Shown piece by piece: positions 6,401-14,765 of a stretch of 38,870 bases of DNA. This DNA is from TWA4 sp034086685 (lineage in GTDB: Bacteria; Bacillota; Clostridia; Lachnospirales; Lachnospiraceae), in the NCBI GenBank assembly GCA_034086685.1, contig JAXDZY010000086.1, positions 1 through 38,870 on the forward strand, written 5' to 3'. Made by a program: the position numbers and the translations under genes. The stretch's first letter is position 1; each line of letters opens with the position of its first letter. Below the pieces are notes generated by a model that worked only from the letters and a program-made list of their open reading frames with translations, did not search any database and was not told the DNA's origin.

Positions 6401-8044
6401 CTACCGGTCCCATTTGTCGCAAAGGGAATTGATCTGATCTGCAAATCTGGCAAGATCCTTGTTGGTTCCGCCTTCATTATGCCTGATAACTGTTAACAGG
6501 CGCTGACCAGCAGCCCAGAGCCTCTGATAGATACCGAATGCTTTCTGCGAAGTACGTCCGGGGATGGAGGTCATCTCCGGCTTCAGAATCGGAATACCGG
6601 TTGTAACTTTGACAAAGCGGGCTGACGCCAGATCATAGATCGTGCCGCTGTAGGGAGCCATGGCCCTGCATCCGTACATGGCTTCCAGAAGAGCGGCAAA
6701 GCCGGCTGCAGAGCTGTCTTCTCCGTGGATGATGAAAAACTGAGCAGGTTTTGATCCTTCTATAATGGAAGAGGCCCATTTCAGAAGCCCTTTCTGATCC
6801 GCATGTCCGCTGATGCCCGGCAGCTGTCTGATCTCGGCATTGACACAGATTGTTTCACCGAACAGCTTCACTTCTTTTGCACCTTCCACCAGAGCGCGTC
6901 CCAGGGTTCCCACAGCCTGATACCCTACAAACAGAATCGTGCATTCATTCCGCCACAGGTTATGTTTCAGATGATGTTTGATGCGGCCTGCGTCGCACAT
7001 GCCGCTGGCGGAGATAATTACTTTGCAGTTTTTATCAAAATTAATCTGTTTTGATTCTTCACTGGATACGGCACGTTTCAGTCCGGGGAAAGAAATGGGA
7101 TTAATGCCGGCATTAATCAGTTCCATGGCTTCCTGATCATAACAGTCTCTGTAATGGCTCTGGAAGATCTCCGTAGCTTCCATGGCAAGAGGGCTGTCGA
7201 TTACCACCTGAAAATTATCATGTCCGTGTACCAGATTCTGATTCTTGATCTGCCGGATAAAATACAGAAGTTCCTGAGTACGTCCCACAGCGAAAGAAGG
7301 GATCACCACGTTGCCGCCCCGGTCAAATGTTTTCTGAATTACTTCTGCCAGGGAAACGGCATAGTCGTCAGGTACATTCTCATGACTCCGGTTGCCGTAG
7401 GTGGATTCCATGATCACATAGTCGGCTTCAGTCAGATAGGCAGGGTCATTGATCAGCGGCTGATTCAGGTTGCCTATATCACCGGAAAAGACCAGTTTTT
7501 TCTCCACATCTGCTCCGCTGTGGTCTTTTTCATGAATCCACACCTCAATGCTGGCCGAACCCAGAAGATGGCCGGCATCCACAAAGCGGACACGTATGCC
7601 TTCACACAGGATATGGATATCTCTGTACGGACAGCTCTGAAGAAGGCTGATGGCTCCCAGTGCGTCAGCCATGGTGTAGGTGGGAATGAATTTTTTCCTG
7701 CCTGCACGCTGGCCTTTCCGGTTGCGCCACTCTGCTTCAAATTCCTGAATATGTGCACTATCTTTCAGCATAATGTTGCAGAGAGAAACAGTTGCCGGGG
7801 TTGCATAAATGGGACCACGGAATCCTTTCGCATACAGGATGGGAAGATTACCTGAATGGTCGATATGCGCATGTGTCAGCAATACGAAATCCAGTTCCGA
7901 AACCGGAATGGGTATATCTTCGTTTTCGAAAGTATTGGGTCCCTGCTCCATACCGTAGTCCACAAGAAAACGCTTTCCGGCGCCCTCCACGTAGCAGCAG
8001 CTTCCGGTAACCTCATGTGTTGCACCAAGAAAAGTAATACGCAT
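6401..8044 (-). CDS. Beta-CASP metallo-beta-lactamase-fold RNase (CPSF-like)
   Basis: This 547-residue protein belongs to the beta-CASP group of the metallo-beta-lactamase fold, whose bacterial members are zinc-dependent RNA nucleases. The metal-binding HAHIDH motif is at 58-63, the next ligand histidine is in GHLLGS (His159), followed by Asp189 in FSGDIG. The beta-CASP part carries SFAVGRTQELL and SASGMCDAGR, and ISGHAD provides the late histidine. The KH domain of archaeal relatives is absent. The last 70 residues form an extra C-terminal tail. The ATG follows GGGGG at a usable distance. It is transcribed alone from an upstream minus-strand promoter. Confidence 0.9.
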   Translation of the reverse strand: MRITFLGATHEVTGSCCYVEGAGKRFLVDYGMEQGPNTFENEDIPIPVSELDFVLLTHAHIDHSGNLPILYAKGFRGPIYATPATVSLCNIMLKDSAHIQEFEAEWRNRKGQRAGRKKFIPTYTMADALGAISLLQSCPYRDIHILCEGIRVRFVDAGHLLGSASIEVWIHEKDHSGADVEKKLVFSGDIGNLNQPLINDPAYLTEADYVIMESTYGNRSHENVPDDYAVSLAEVIQKTFDRGGNVVIPSFAVGRTQELLYFIRQIKNQNLVHGHDNFQVVIDSPLAMEATEIFQSHYRDCYDQEAMELINAGINPISFPGLKRAVSSEESKQINFDKNCKVIISASGMCDAGRIKHHLKHNLWRNECTILFVGYQAVGTLGRALVEGAKEVKLFGETICVNAEIRQLPGISGHADQKGLLKWASSIIEGSKPAQFFIIHGEDSSAAGFAALLEAMYGCRAMAPYSGTIYDLASARFVKVTTGIPILKPEMTSIPGRTSQKAFGIYQRLWAAGQRLLTVIRHNEGGTNKDLARFADQINSLCDKWDR

Positions 8045-8079
8045 AAGAAAACCCCCTTTTCACACTTTTAATTAATGAT

Positions 8080-8107
8080 AGTATATTCTAAAAAAAAGGA
8101 TTGGTAA
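8080..8107 (-). promoter_or_regulatory. Probable promoter of the beta-CASP RNase gene
   Basis: On the minus strand TTACCA (8102-8107), a 16 bp spacer and TATACT (8080-8085) stand about 35 bp before the ATG. The -35 box is imperfect. The rest of 8110-8225 is AT-rich and I see no gene in it. Confidence 0.5.
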
Positions 8108-8229
8108 ATGGTAATTATTAAAAATTAATGAAAATTTTACAAAATTAACTGACTATTTATAGAAAATGTGAATTTACATCATATGAGCCGTGTAAGAAAT
8201 TTGTTAGAAAAATTTAAGATAGGATATTG

Positions 8230-8259
8230 TTGACAGATAGAAAAGTACTATATTATACT
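8230..8259 (+). promoter_or_regulatory. Sigma-A promoter of the transglutaminase-like lipoprotein gene
   Basis: TTGACA (8230-8235), an 18 bp spacer and TATACT (8254-8259). The 65 nt leader contains a small GCAGCA/TGCTGC hairpin at 8287-8307 just before the AGGAG ribosome binding site at 8319-8323. Confidence 0.75.
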
Positions 8260-8330
8260 AAATTCATGTACTGAAAAAAGTTATGCGCAGCAGTGATTTG
8301 ATGCTGCTGCAGATTTTCAGGAGATTACTC

Positions 8331-9638
8331 ATGTTTCAATATAGATTATTTAAAACGGTCAGTGTGATGGCATTGGGCGTTTCTATTGCTGTATGCAGCG
8401 GATGTGCTGCAGATTTTTCCGGTTCTTTTCCGCTCTCATCGGACAGTGCGGTTTCTTCATTTTCCACCAGTGTATCATCAGAAGAAGTTAAGACAAATAA
8501 TGCTGATACGGAGTACGCTTCCGGCTATTCGCATGTGGATTTTTCACAGATGGATGATACACTTGTATTTGCAAATCAGAGAAAGGGATCACTGTTGGGA
8601 CAGCCGGGATACTGTTACAAAACTTTGTCAGATGAGGAACAGGTTGTTTATGAAGAAATATATGCAGCTGTGACGGGCTTTGCGGATTCCTGTATGCTTG
8701 GTACAACCGATTCGGAGCTGGTACATCGGGTTTATAATCATGTCATCGCGGATCATCCTGAGATTTTCTGGCTGGAGGGGTATACTCTCAATACAACCAG
8801 GAGGGGAGACAAGGTGATTTCTCTGGAGTTTTCCATGAAACAGACCATGGAAAAAGAAGAAGTTGCACACTGGCAGGATGAGATCCGGAATTATCTGGAG
8901 GAATTTTCAAAAGCTGCACAGGTCGCGGGCATTGACAGCAGTTCCGATGATTTTGATATCATAAAATTTACTTTTGATTATATTGTAACACATACGGAAT
9001 ATCAGGAGTCTGTAGAAAATAATCAGAATATATGCAGTGTATTCGGCAGCGGCTATTCTGTTTGTCAGGGATATTCCGTTGCCATGCAGTATCTGCTGTT
9101 ATATCAGGGTATTCCATCGGTTACGGTATCCGGTGTTACCAGGGATACCCAGACCAATCATGCATGGAATCTGGTCCGTTCGGATGGAGAATGGTACTGG
9201 CTGGATGTAACCTGGGGGGATCCCAGTTTTTATGAAGATACCAAAATCCTGAATGATATGGTCAATTATGCGTATTTTTGTGTAACTGATGAAGAAATTT
9301 CCAGGACTCATATTGTAAATGATGAACTGGAACTGCCGGAATGTACGTCAGATAAAGATAATTATTTCATACATGAAAACCGTTATTTTAACAGTTGGGA
9401 TCCGAAGCAGTTCGGGCAGGTGATTGCGGAGTGTATGAAATCGGGAAAAGGGTATGCAAGTGTCCGTTTCAGAGATGAAGAACTGTATCAGCAGGTAAGA
9501 GATATGCTGATCGACAAACAGAAGATTTTTGATTATATGAAAGAAGGGGCAGATGAAACAGGAATCGGAGAAGTGTCAAAGCTGTCCTATTTTGAAAACA
9601 AGGTATTCAGTATCATAACCTTTATCTGGGAAAAATAG
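8331..9638 (+). CDS. Transglutaminase-like lipoprotein
   Basis: The 435-residue protein begins with a basic start and hydrophobic helix ending in a lipobox-like CSGC (Cys25), so it is probably a lipid-anchored extracellular protein. A Ser-rich linker follows to about residue 60. The transglutaminase-core fold has a full triad: Cys245 in the VCQGYS motif, His277 in NHAWN and Asp292 in LDVTWGDP. This resembles bacterial transglutaminase-like proteases/peptidases with the CQGY signature. The start at 8331 has an AGGAG site; an upstream ATG at 8283 would place 16 residues before a poor signal peptide. The gene is single. Whether it crosslinks, cleaves or binds surface peptides is not known. Confidence 0.85.
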   Translation: MFQYRLFKTVSVMALGVSIAVCSGCAADFSGSFPLSSDSAVSSFSTSVSSEEVKTNNADTEYASGYSHVDFSQMDDTLVFANQRKGSLLGQPGYCYKTLSDEEQVVYEEIYAAVTGFADSCMLGTTDSELVHRVYNHVIADHPEIFWLEGYTLNTTRRGDKVISLEFSMKQTMEKEEVAHWQDEIRNYLEEFSKAAQVAGIDSSSDDFDIIKFTFDYIVTHTEYQESVENNQNICSVFGSGYSVCQGYSVAMQYLLLYQGIPSVTVSGVTRDTQTNHAWNLVRSDGEWYWLDVTWGDPSFYEDTKILNDMVNYAYFCVTDEEISRTHIVNDELELPECTSDKDNYFIHENRYFNSWDPKQFGQVIAECMKSGKGYASVRFRDEELYQQVRDMLIDKQKIFDYMKEGADETGIGEVSKLSYFENKVFSIITFIWEK

Positions 9639-9642
9639 AGAA

Positions 9643-9675
9643 AATAAAAAGGGGATGTCACATATCATGACATCC
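9643..9675 (-). terminator. Terminator of the acidic membrane protein gene
   Basis: GGATGTCA (9653-9660) pairs with TGACATCC (9668-9675). Read on the minus strand the stem is followed by CCTTTTTATTTT, so it ends the 9726-10055 gene. On the plus strand there is no T-run, though it may still slow readthrough from the lipoprotein gene. Confidence 0.75.
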
Positions 9676-9725
9676 TCATGTGTCTCCAGACATCTTAACA
9701 GCTGACTGTACTGTATGCGTCAGTC

Positions 9726-10055
9726 TCAGGCTTCAGGGGTTTCTTCATCAGTATCTGCTGCGGGAGCGTCTTCGTCTGTGCATTCGCAGGATTCCTGTAC
9801 AGGCTCCTCCTCTGTTTCACAACCGCAGGGTTCTTCAGCAGGAGCCTCGTTGTTTTTCTCAGGTTCTTCGGTGGAAGCTTCTACAGCGTCATCTTCCTCA
9901 CCCTCATCTTCGTCATCGAAGTCGAAATCATCCTCATCTTCAAAGATATCTTCATCAGAATCCTTTTTCAGATACTTAAGCAGGCAGGTAACACCAGCAG
10001 CTGCAGCAACAGCAGCAGCAGATACAACAGCAAAAATCTTAACTTGTTTCTTCAT
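9726..10055 (-). CDS. Small membrane-anchored protein with very acidic CxC-containing tail
   Basis: The 109-residue protein has a short basic N-terminus, one hydrophobic Ala/Val helix (about 7-27) and a lysine stop signal. A tail of roughly 75 residues then follows that is dominated by Asp and Glu. Two CxC pairs (CGC near 82 and CEC near 94) interrupt the tail. I do not recognise a named family. The topology could be an N-in anchored protein with an extracytoplasmic acidic tail or the reverse. The AGGAAGAGAGG region before the ATG, its own promoter and its own terminator support a real gene; the plus-strand Ser-rich frame over it is a shadow. Role unknown; the tail could bind cations or metal. 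Confidence 0.75.
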   Translation of the reverse strand: MKKQVKIFAVVSAAAVAAAAGVTCLLKYLKKDSDEDIFEDEDDFDFDDEDEGEEDDAVEASTEEPEKNNEAPAEEPCGCETEEEPVQESCECTDEDAPAADTDEETPEA

Positions 10056-10091
10056 GGTTTTGGTACCTCTCTTCCTATAATATTAATGTTC

Positions 10092-10120
10092 AGTTTAGCA
10101 CATTTCATACACGGGAACAA
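10092..10120 (-). promoter_or_regulatory. Promoter of the acidic membrane protein gene
   Basis: On the minus strand TTGTTC (10115-10120), a 17 bp spacer and TAAACT (10092-10097) preceded by TGC, an extended -10. It lies about 35 bp before the ATG. The 10121-10260 stretch is AT-rich, with a weak extended -10 (TGCTAAAAT near 10212) that could serve the plus-strand gene. Confidence 0.5.
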
Positions 10121-10280
10121 TAGTCAAAAAATAATTCGGGTAAAGTTTTTCTTAAAATTCATTAAAAATATCGTAAAAAAGGGAAGATGTACTAGCCAAA
10201 AAAAGGCATGTATGCTAAAATATGGTTACTTTAAAAACAGACTTGCAGAACGATTGTGCGCTGCTGCAAATGGAGGAATT

Positions 10281-11207
10281 ATGGAAGTTACATTAGGAAT
10301 AATGGCTGCAGGAATTGGTTCAAGGTTTAAAGACGGGTGTAAGCAGTTGACTCCGGTTGGTCCTTCCGGTGAAGTAATCATGGAGTATTCAATTTATGAT
10401 GCACTGGAAGCGGGCTTTAATCATATTGTTTTTATTATCAGAAAGAATCTGGAGGATGATTTCAGGACAATGCTGGGAGCAAAGCTGGAAGGCCTCTGCA
10501 AAGTTGATTATGCGTTCCAGGATATGGATAATCTGCCGGAAGGTTTTACCCGCCCTGCAGACCGTACAAAACCCTGGGGTACCGGTCATGCCGTACTGGC
10601 GGCCAAAGGTCTGATTACCGGTCCTTTTGCTGTAATCAATGCGGATGATTATTATGGAAAGGAAGCTTTCGTCAGGGTGCATGATTTTCTGGTGGAACAG
10701 GAGGAGGCAAGACTGAAAGGTATGATTTCTGATCCCTGTTTCTGTATGCCCGGATTTGTTCTCGGCAATACTCTCAGTGATAATGGCAGTGTAACCCGCG
10801 GTGTATGCTGTATGAATGAGGAAGGGTACCTGAAGAATATTGAAGAGACACACAATATTGTGAAGACTGACAATGGTGCCGCTTCCGGTGACAGAAGTCT
10901 GGATCTGAATTCTCTGGTTTCCATGAACATGTGGGGACTGACACCGGATTTCATGCAGGTTCTTGAAGATCGGTTTGTGGACTTTCTGAAAGAAATCCCC
11001 GAGGGAGATCTGAAATCAGAGTATCTGCTGCCGACGATTATCGGAGATCTGCTGGATGCAGGAGAAACCAGAGTGAAGGTTCTCAAGACGGATGCACACT
11101 GGTTCGGCCTGACTTATTCCGAAGATACGCCTCTTGTTCGTGATTCCCTGAAAAAGATGACGGATGAAGGGGTATACAGCAATCCCCTTTTTGCGAAAAA
11201 GCAGTAA
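10281..11207 (+). CDS. Sugar-nucleotidyltransferase family protein
   Basis: The 308-residue protein has a GT-A type nucleotidyltransferase fold. The nucleotide-binding loop GIMAAGIGSRF is at 6-16, the KQLTPVG segment at 21-27 carries the conserved lysine region, and the metal-binding NADDYYG is at 120-126. Such enzymes join a nucleotide to a sugar phosphate, or have lost that activity; the extended loop after residue 80 and the C-terminal part differ from classical GalU/RmlA. The start at 10281 follows GGAGGAATT; longer upstream readings have no ribosome binding site. The acceptor is not evident. It stands alone between a small acidic-protein gene and the DD-carboxypeptidase. Confidence 0.82.
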   Translation: MEVTLGIMAAGIGSRFKDGCKQLTPVGPSGEVIMEYSIYDALEAGFNHIVFIIRKNLEDDFRTMLGAKLEGLCKVDYAFQDMDNLPEGFTRPADRTKPWGTGHAVLAAKGLITGPFAVINADDYYGKEAFVRVHDFLVEQEEARLKGMISDPCFCMPGFVLGNTLSDNGSVTRGVCCMNEEGYLKNIEETHNIVKTDNGAASGDRSLDLNSLVSMNMWGLTPDFMQVLEDRFVDFLKEIPEGDLKSEYLLPTIIGDLLDAGETRVKVLKTDAHWFGLTYSEDTPLVRDSLKKMTDEGVYSNPLFAKKQ

Positions 11208-11237
11208 CAGTTATTATAAAAAGTAATCATAATCGGC

Positions 11238-11280
11238 CCCCTGCTTCTGTAATATATAGTAAAACAGATGCAGGGGTATT
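11238..11280 (+). terminator. Hairpin between the nucleotidyltransferase and carboxypeptidase genes
   Basis: CCCCTGCTTCTGT (11238-11250) pairs with ACAGATGCAGGGG (11264-11276) with one mismatch, followed by TATTTT. It can end the upstream transcript. Its right arm also contains the GGGG that would act as ribosome binding site for the ATG at 11283, so it may hide that site. Confidence 0.65.
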
Positions 11281-11282
11281 TT

Positions 11283-12491
11283 ATGTGCAGATTTGCGAAG
11301 ACAGGCGCAATCCGAAGGATGATTCTGACTGTATTACCGGTTTTCCTGGTTATATGGAATCCGTGCAGCATGACTGCAGTGAGGGCACAGGTTCAGCCAC
11401 CGGAGGTCGGTTCCCAGGCAGCTGTCCTTATGGAAGCGTCCACAGGGGATGTGATTTATGAGAAAAATGCAGATGAACGCCGTTCTCCGGCCAGTATCAC
11501 AAAAATCATGACGTTGATTCTGATTTTTGATGCACTGGAAGAAAATCGGATTACGCTGGATGAGATGGTAACTACCAGTGCGCATGCCCGTTCCATGGGT
11601 GGTTCCCAGGTATTTCTGGAGGAAGGAGAGCAGCAGTCGGTGGAGACACTGATCAAGTGCATTGTGGTGGCCTCCGGTAACGATGCTTCCGTGGCCATGG
11701 CAGAGCATATTGCGGGGACAGAAGAGGCTTTTATTGCCATGATGAATGAGCGTGCAGAGGGACTGGGTATGACACAGACGCATTTTGTAGATTGCTGTGG
11801 CCTGACGGATTCACCGGAACATCTCACGTCGGCCAGAGATGTGGCGGTCATGAGCCGGGAACTGATTGGAAGGTATCCGCAGATATCGGATTACAGTACC
11901 ATATGGATGGAGAATATTGTACATAATACAGCAAGAGGGAGCAGTGAGTTCGGTCTGGCCAATACCAATAAACTGCTGAAGATGCAGACTGATTTTACCG
12001 TGACCGGCCTGAAGACGGGAAGTACCAGTCAGGCCGGCTATTGTCTGTCTGCCACAGGGAGAAAGAATGGCATTGATCTGATTGCCGTGGTTCTTGCTGC
12101 GCCTGATTATAAAGTGCGTTTTTCGGAAGCACGTTCTCTGCTGAATTACGGATTTTCCATCTGCAGGCGTTATGAAGATACAGAGCCTCCTGTGCTGGAA
12201 GATATGAAAGTAACCGGAGGAAAAGAGGATACGGTTTCGCTGGAATACGATGGAACATTTTCGGCTGTCCGGACAGATGGACAGGAATTTACCGGCATGG
12301 AGAGAAAACTGGAGCTGCCGGATGCGCTGACCGCACCGGTGGAGAAAGGAACAGAAGCCGGTTCGCTTGTTTATTATCAGGAGGGGGAAGAACTGGGAAG
12401 AATCTCCGTACTGGCGGCAGGCAGGGTAGATAAGGCATCCTATAAGGATTATCTGTTCCGGATGTGGAAACAGTTTACAGCTTTGCGGTAA
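11283..12491 (+). CDS. D-alanyl-D-alanine carboxypeptidase, S11 family
   Basis: The 402-residue protein is a low-molecular-weight penicillin-binding protein that trims the terminal D-Ala of peptidoglycan stem peptides outside the cell. A signal peptide covers about residues 1-35 (basic start, hydrophobic core, VRAQ cleavage region). The active-site motifs are SITK with Ser71 and Lys74, SGN at 131-133 and KTG at 244-246. A C-terminal beta domain and a final amphipathic stretch (FRMWKQF) follow, as in DacF-type proteins. An in-frame ATG 15 bp upstream is inside the hairpin and lacks a ribosome binding site. The gene is single and ends before the citrate synthase terminator. Confidence 0.93.
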   Translation: MCRFAKTGAIRRMILTVLPVFLVIWNPCSMTAVRAQVQPPEVGSQAAVLMEASTGDVIYEKNADERRSPASITKIMTLILIFDALEENRITLDEMVTTSAHARSMGGSQVFLEEGEQQSVETLIKCIVVASGNDASVAMAEHIAGTEEAFIAMMNERAEGLGMTQTHFVDCCGLTDSPEHLTSARDVAVMSRELIGRYPQISDYSTIWMENIVHNTARGSSEFGLANTNKLLKMQTDFTVTGLKTGSTSQAGYCLSATGRKNGIDLIAVVLAAPDYKVRFSEARSLLNYGFSICRRYEDTEPPVLEDMKVTGGKEDTVSLEYDGTFSAVRTDGQEFTGMERKLELPDALTAPVEKGTEAGSLVYYQEGEELGRISVLAAGRVDKASYKDYLFRMWKQFTALR

Positions 12492-12511
12492 AGCAGATCT
12501 GCAGCAAAAAA

Positions 12512-12541
12512 GTGAGGAATGTACGTGATGTACATCCTCAC
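12512..12541 (-). terminator. Terminator of the citrate synthase gene
   Basis: GTGAGGAATGTAC (12512-12524) pairs with GTACATCCTCAC (12530-12541) with one bulged base. On the minus strand the stem is followed by TTTTTTGC, the right order to end the gene that stops at 12596. On the plus strand it may also help end the carboxypeptidase transcript. Confidence 0.8.
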
Positions 12542-12595
12542 CTGTTCTTATACTGTATTAAAAATGTAATCTGCAATCCGGATATGCCGTACTTT

Positions 12596-13972
12596 TTACC
12601 AGAAACGGTCTTCCAGCGGGTAATAGTTTTTATGTGTACCCACATACTTGTAAGCAGGACGGATAATCTTGCCGGCATTTACCAGCTCTTCCATACGGTG
12701 AGCACACCAGCCGGAGATACGCGCGATGGCAAATAAAGGAGTAAACAGCTCATAGGGAATATCCATCATGGAGTAAACAAATCCGCTGTAAAAGTCCACA
12801 TTGGCACAGATCTTTTTAAATACGTTACGTTTCTGCGCAACCAGATCACCGGCGAGACTTTCAACCCGTGACATGAATTCGAACTCTTCCGTACGCCCTT
12901 TTTCCTCTGCCAGTTTGCGTGCATAGCGTTTAAGGATCACACATCGGGGATCGGACAGGGTGTAAACCGCATGTCCCATACCATAGATCAGTCCTGTGTG
13001 GTCAAACGCCTGTTTATCCAGAATCTTAAGCAGATATTCTCTGATTTCATTCTCATCCTCCCAGTTGTGGATGTTGGTCTTCAGGTCTTCGAACATCTGG
13101 CAGACCTTCAGATTGGCACCGCCGTGCTTGGGGCCTTTCAGGGAAGCAAGAGAAGCGGCTGTAGCAGAATATGTATCGGTACCTGAAGAAGATACCACAT
13201 GATTGGTAAAGGTGGAGTTATTACCACCACCATGCTCTGCATGAAGAATCAGACATATATCAAGTACCTGTGCTTCCAGCTGGGTGAATTTGCCGTCCAC
13301 ACGGAGAATCTGAAGAAGATTTTCCGCAATGGAAAGGCTGGGATCGGGATTACGGATAACCAGTGCGTTGTCATTGTGGTAGTGGTTATGTGCACCATAT
13401 GCGTAGACAGCAATCAGAGGGAATGTGGCAATCAGTTTCAGTGACTGGCGCAGGACATTGCCGATCTCAATGCTGTCGGGATTTTCATCGTAGGAGTAAA
13501 GGGTCAGCACGCTTCGCTGAAGTGCATTCATCAGATTGGCGCTGGGAGCTTTCATGATGACATCACGGACAAACTTGGAAGGAAGGTTCCGCTCTGCAGT
13601 CAGCAGTTCGATGAAATCATTCAGCTGCTGGGAGTTGGGAAGTTCACCGAACAGCAAAAGATAGGTGACTTCTTCAAAGCAGAAACGCTTGCCGTGAGCG
13701 CCTTCGATCAGATCTTCCACATTGTAGCCCTGGAAGAATAACTGACCATCCGCAGGAATCTTGTGGCCGTTTTCATACTTGTAGGCAACAACGTCTGAAA
13801 TTTCGGTAAGGCCTGTCAGTACACCTTTACCGGTGGAATCTCTCAGACCGCGCTTAACATCGTACTCTGAATAGAGATTCGGATCGATATGACCGGATTC
13901 TTTACAGAATGCAACCAGCTGGTCCATCTTTTCCTGTAATATATTAACCTGTGTTTCTGTTATATTATCCAA
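12596..13972 (-). CDS. gltA: Citrate/2-methylcitrate synthase
   Basis: The 458-residue enzyme condenses oxaloacetate and acetyl-CoA in the cytoplasm. The catalytic triad is visible: His247 in AEHGGGNNST, His283 in GPKHGGAN and Asp393 in NVDFYSGF; GMGHAVY near 332-338 is the further binding segment. The best start is TTG at 13970-13972, because an AGGGAG site (13982-13987) stands 9 bp upstream and the product then begins close to where related clostridial enzymes begin. The frame is open for 18 more codons to another TTG, which has no ribosome binding site. No aconitase or isocitrate dehydrogenase is adjacent, so the gene is a single unit, probably serving glutamate synthesis. Confidence 0.93.
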   Translation of the reverse strand: MDNITETQVNILQEKMDQLVAFCKESGHIDPNLYSEYDVKRGLRDSTGKGVLTGLTEISDVVAYKYENGHKIPADGQLFFQGYNVEDLIEGAHGKRFCFEEVTYLLLFGELPNSQQLNDFIELLTAERNLPSKFVRDVIMKAPSANLMNALQRSVLTLYSYDENPDSIEIGNVLRQSLKLIATFPLIAVYAYGAHNHYHNDNALVIRNPDPSLSIAENLLQILRVDGKFTQLEAQVLDICLILHAEHGGGNNSTFTNHVVSSSGTDTYSATAASLASLKGPKHGGANLKVCQMFEDLKTNIHNWEDENEIREYLLKILDKQAFDHTGLIYGMGHAVYTLSDPRCVILKRYARKLAEEKGRTEEFEFMSRVESLAGDLVAQKRNVFKKICANVDFYSGFVYSMMDIPYELFTPLFAIARISGWCAHRMEELVNAGKIIRPAYKYVGTHKNYYPLEDRFW

Positions 13973-14046
13973 TATCAATTTCTCCCTTCTTGCGGCATCT
14001 TTTGCAGACCTTATGAAATAATCCAATGCAAAGATTATATCAAAAG

Positions 14047-14075
14047 ATTATAACATCGAGATAACATCTTTGCAA
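14047..14075 (-). promoter_or_regulatory. gltA: Sigma-A promoter of the citrate synthase gene
   Basis: On the minus strand TTGCAA (14070-14075), a 17 bp spacer and TATAAT (14047-14052). Transcription would begin near 14040, about 70 nt before the TTG start. The AT-rich stretch 14076-14206 holds no gene I can support. Confidence 0.75.
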
Positions 14076-14206
14076 GCATCTCAAATATAATTATGGATTA
14101 TTGTGGTATTTAGTGCATTTTTCAGTAAAAAAAAGTATTTTGATGCATATAATCACTTGTATTAAAGGGAAAAATGAATTTTTATGCATAAAAAAGAAGA
14201 AACAGG

Positions 14207-14626
14207 TCAGGATTTTCCAGGTCCGGTGCGCTCAAACAGCAGTCCGAGAAGAAACCAGAAAGGAAAAAAATCCAGCCGGATCAGGCCGTTTATCTGGAAA
14301 CGGCTGCCGCTGTAATCCCATGGGCAGGCATTAAACAGGCGAAGAAAACTGCCGGAAAGATATTCCATCAGAAAAATCAGGCCTGCATACAGCGTCCCCC
14401 GCAGGAATATGCCCAGTTTTTTCAGATAGCGTGAAATGAGGGGAATCAATGTTCCCAATCCGTAGATGGGAAACATGAGCAGGGATGTCTGACCAATCAG
14501 GCGTTTGTCATTTGTGGCGGCGAGATTATGGAAACAGGTGAAAAAAAGCTCCACAGACCATCCGATCATGCCGCAGCGGATAAAATTTTTTTTGAACCAG
14601 TTAAATGAGAATGGTTTGTTTTTCAT
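14207..14626 (-). CDS. CmpB-like putative ABC-transporter type IV membrane protein
   Basis: The 139-residue protein fits the family annotated as putative ABC-transporter type IV (CmpB-like). It has a GWSVELFF segment in the first helix, then a PIYGLGT motif, an EYLSGSFL helix and a WDYSGSRFQINGLIRLDFFPFW region. These correspond to the conserved GW-x-E, PIYG, EY-x-G and W-D-YS blocks of the family. About four membrane helices are expected. No ATP-binding partner is nearby, and the function of the family is not established. It is divergent from folC and starts at the ATG at 14626. Confidence 0.8.
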   Translation of the reverse strand: MKNKPFSFNWFKKNFIRCGMIGWSVELFFTCFHNLAATNDKRLIGQTSLLMFPIYGLGTLIPLISRYLKKLGIFLRGTLYAGLIFLMEYLSGSFLRLFNACPWDYSGSRFQINGLIRLDFFPFWFLLGLLFERTGPGKS

Positions 14627-14668
14627 AAGGCAAGTATGCGCAGGAAAAACAGAAATATGCTGTCAGAC

Positions 14669-14696
14669 TTGAATTATTGCGAAAAAATGATAAGAT
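14669..14696 (+). promoter_or_regulatory. folC: Probable promoter of the folC-pheA-ppx-ppk gene run
   Basis: TTGAAT (14669-14674), a 16 bp spacer and TAAGAT (14691-14696), about 70 bp before the folC ATG. No strong terminator was seen between folC and cvfB, so this may serve much of 14766-23872. Confidence 0.5.
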
Positions 14697-14765
14697 AAAG
14701 TGAGGTTTTATTTTTTTCAGAAAAACGTGCATTTTAAAGATACTATGAAAACAGGAGGGTATGTC

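Noticed and set aside
9715..10080. Ser-rich plus-strand ORF over the acidic protein gene
   Set aside because: It is the complement of Asp/Glu codons of the minus-strand gene, which has its own ribosome binding site, promoter and terminator.
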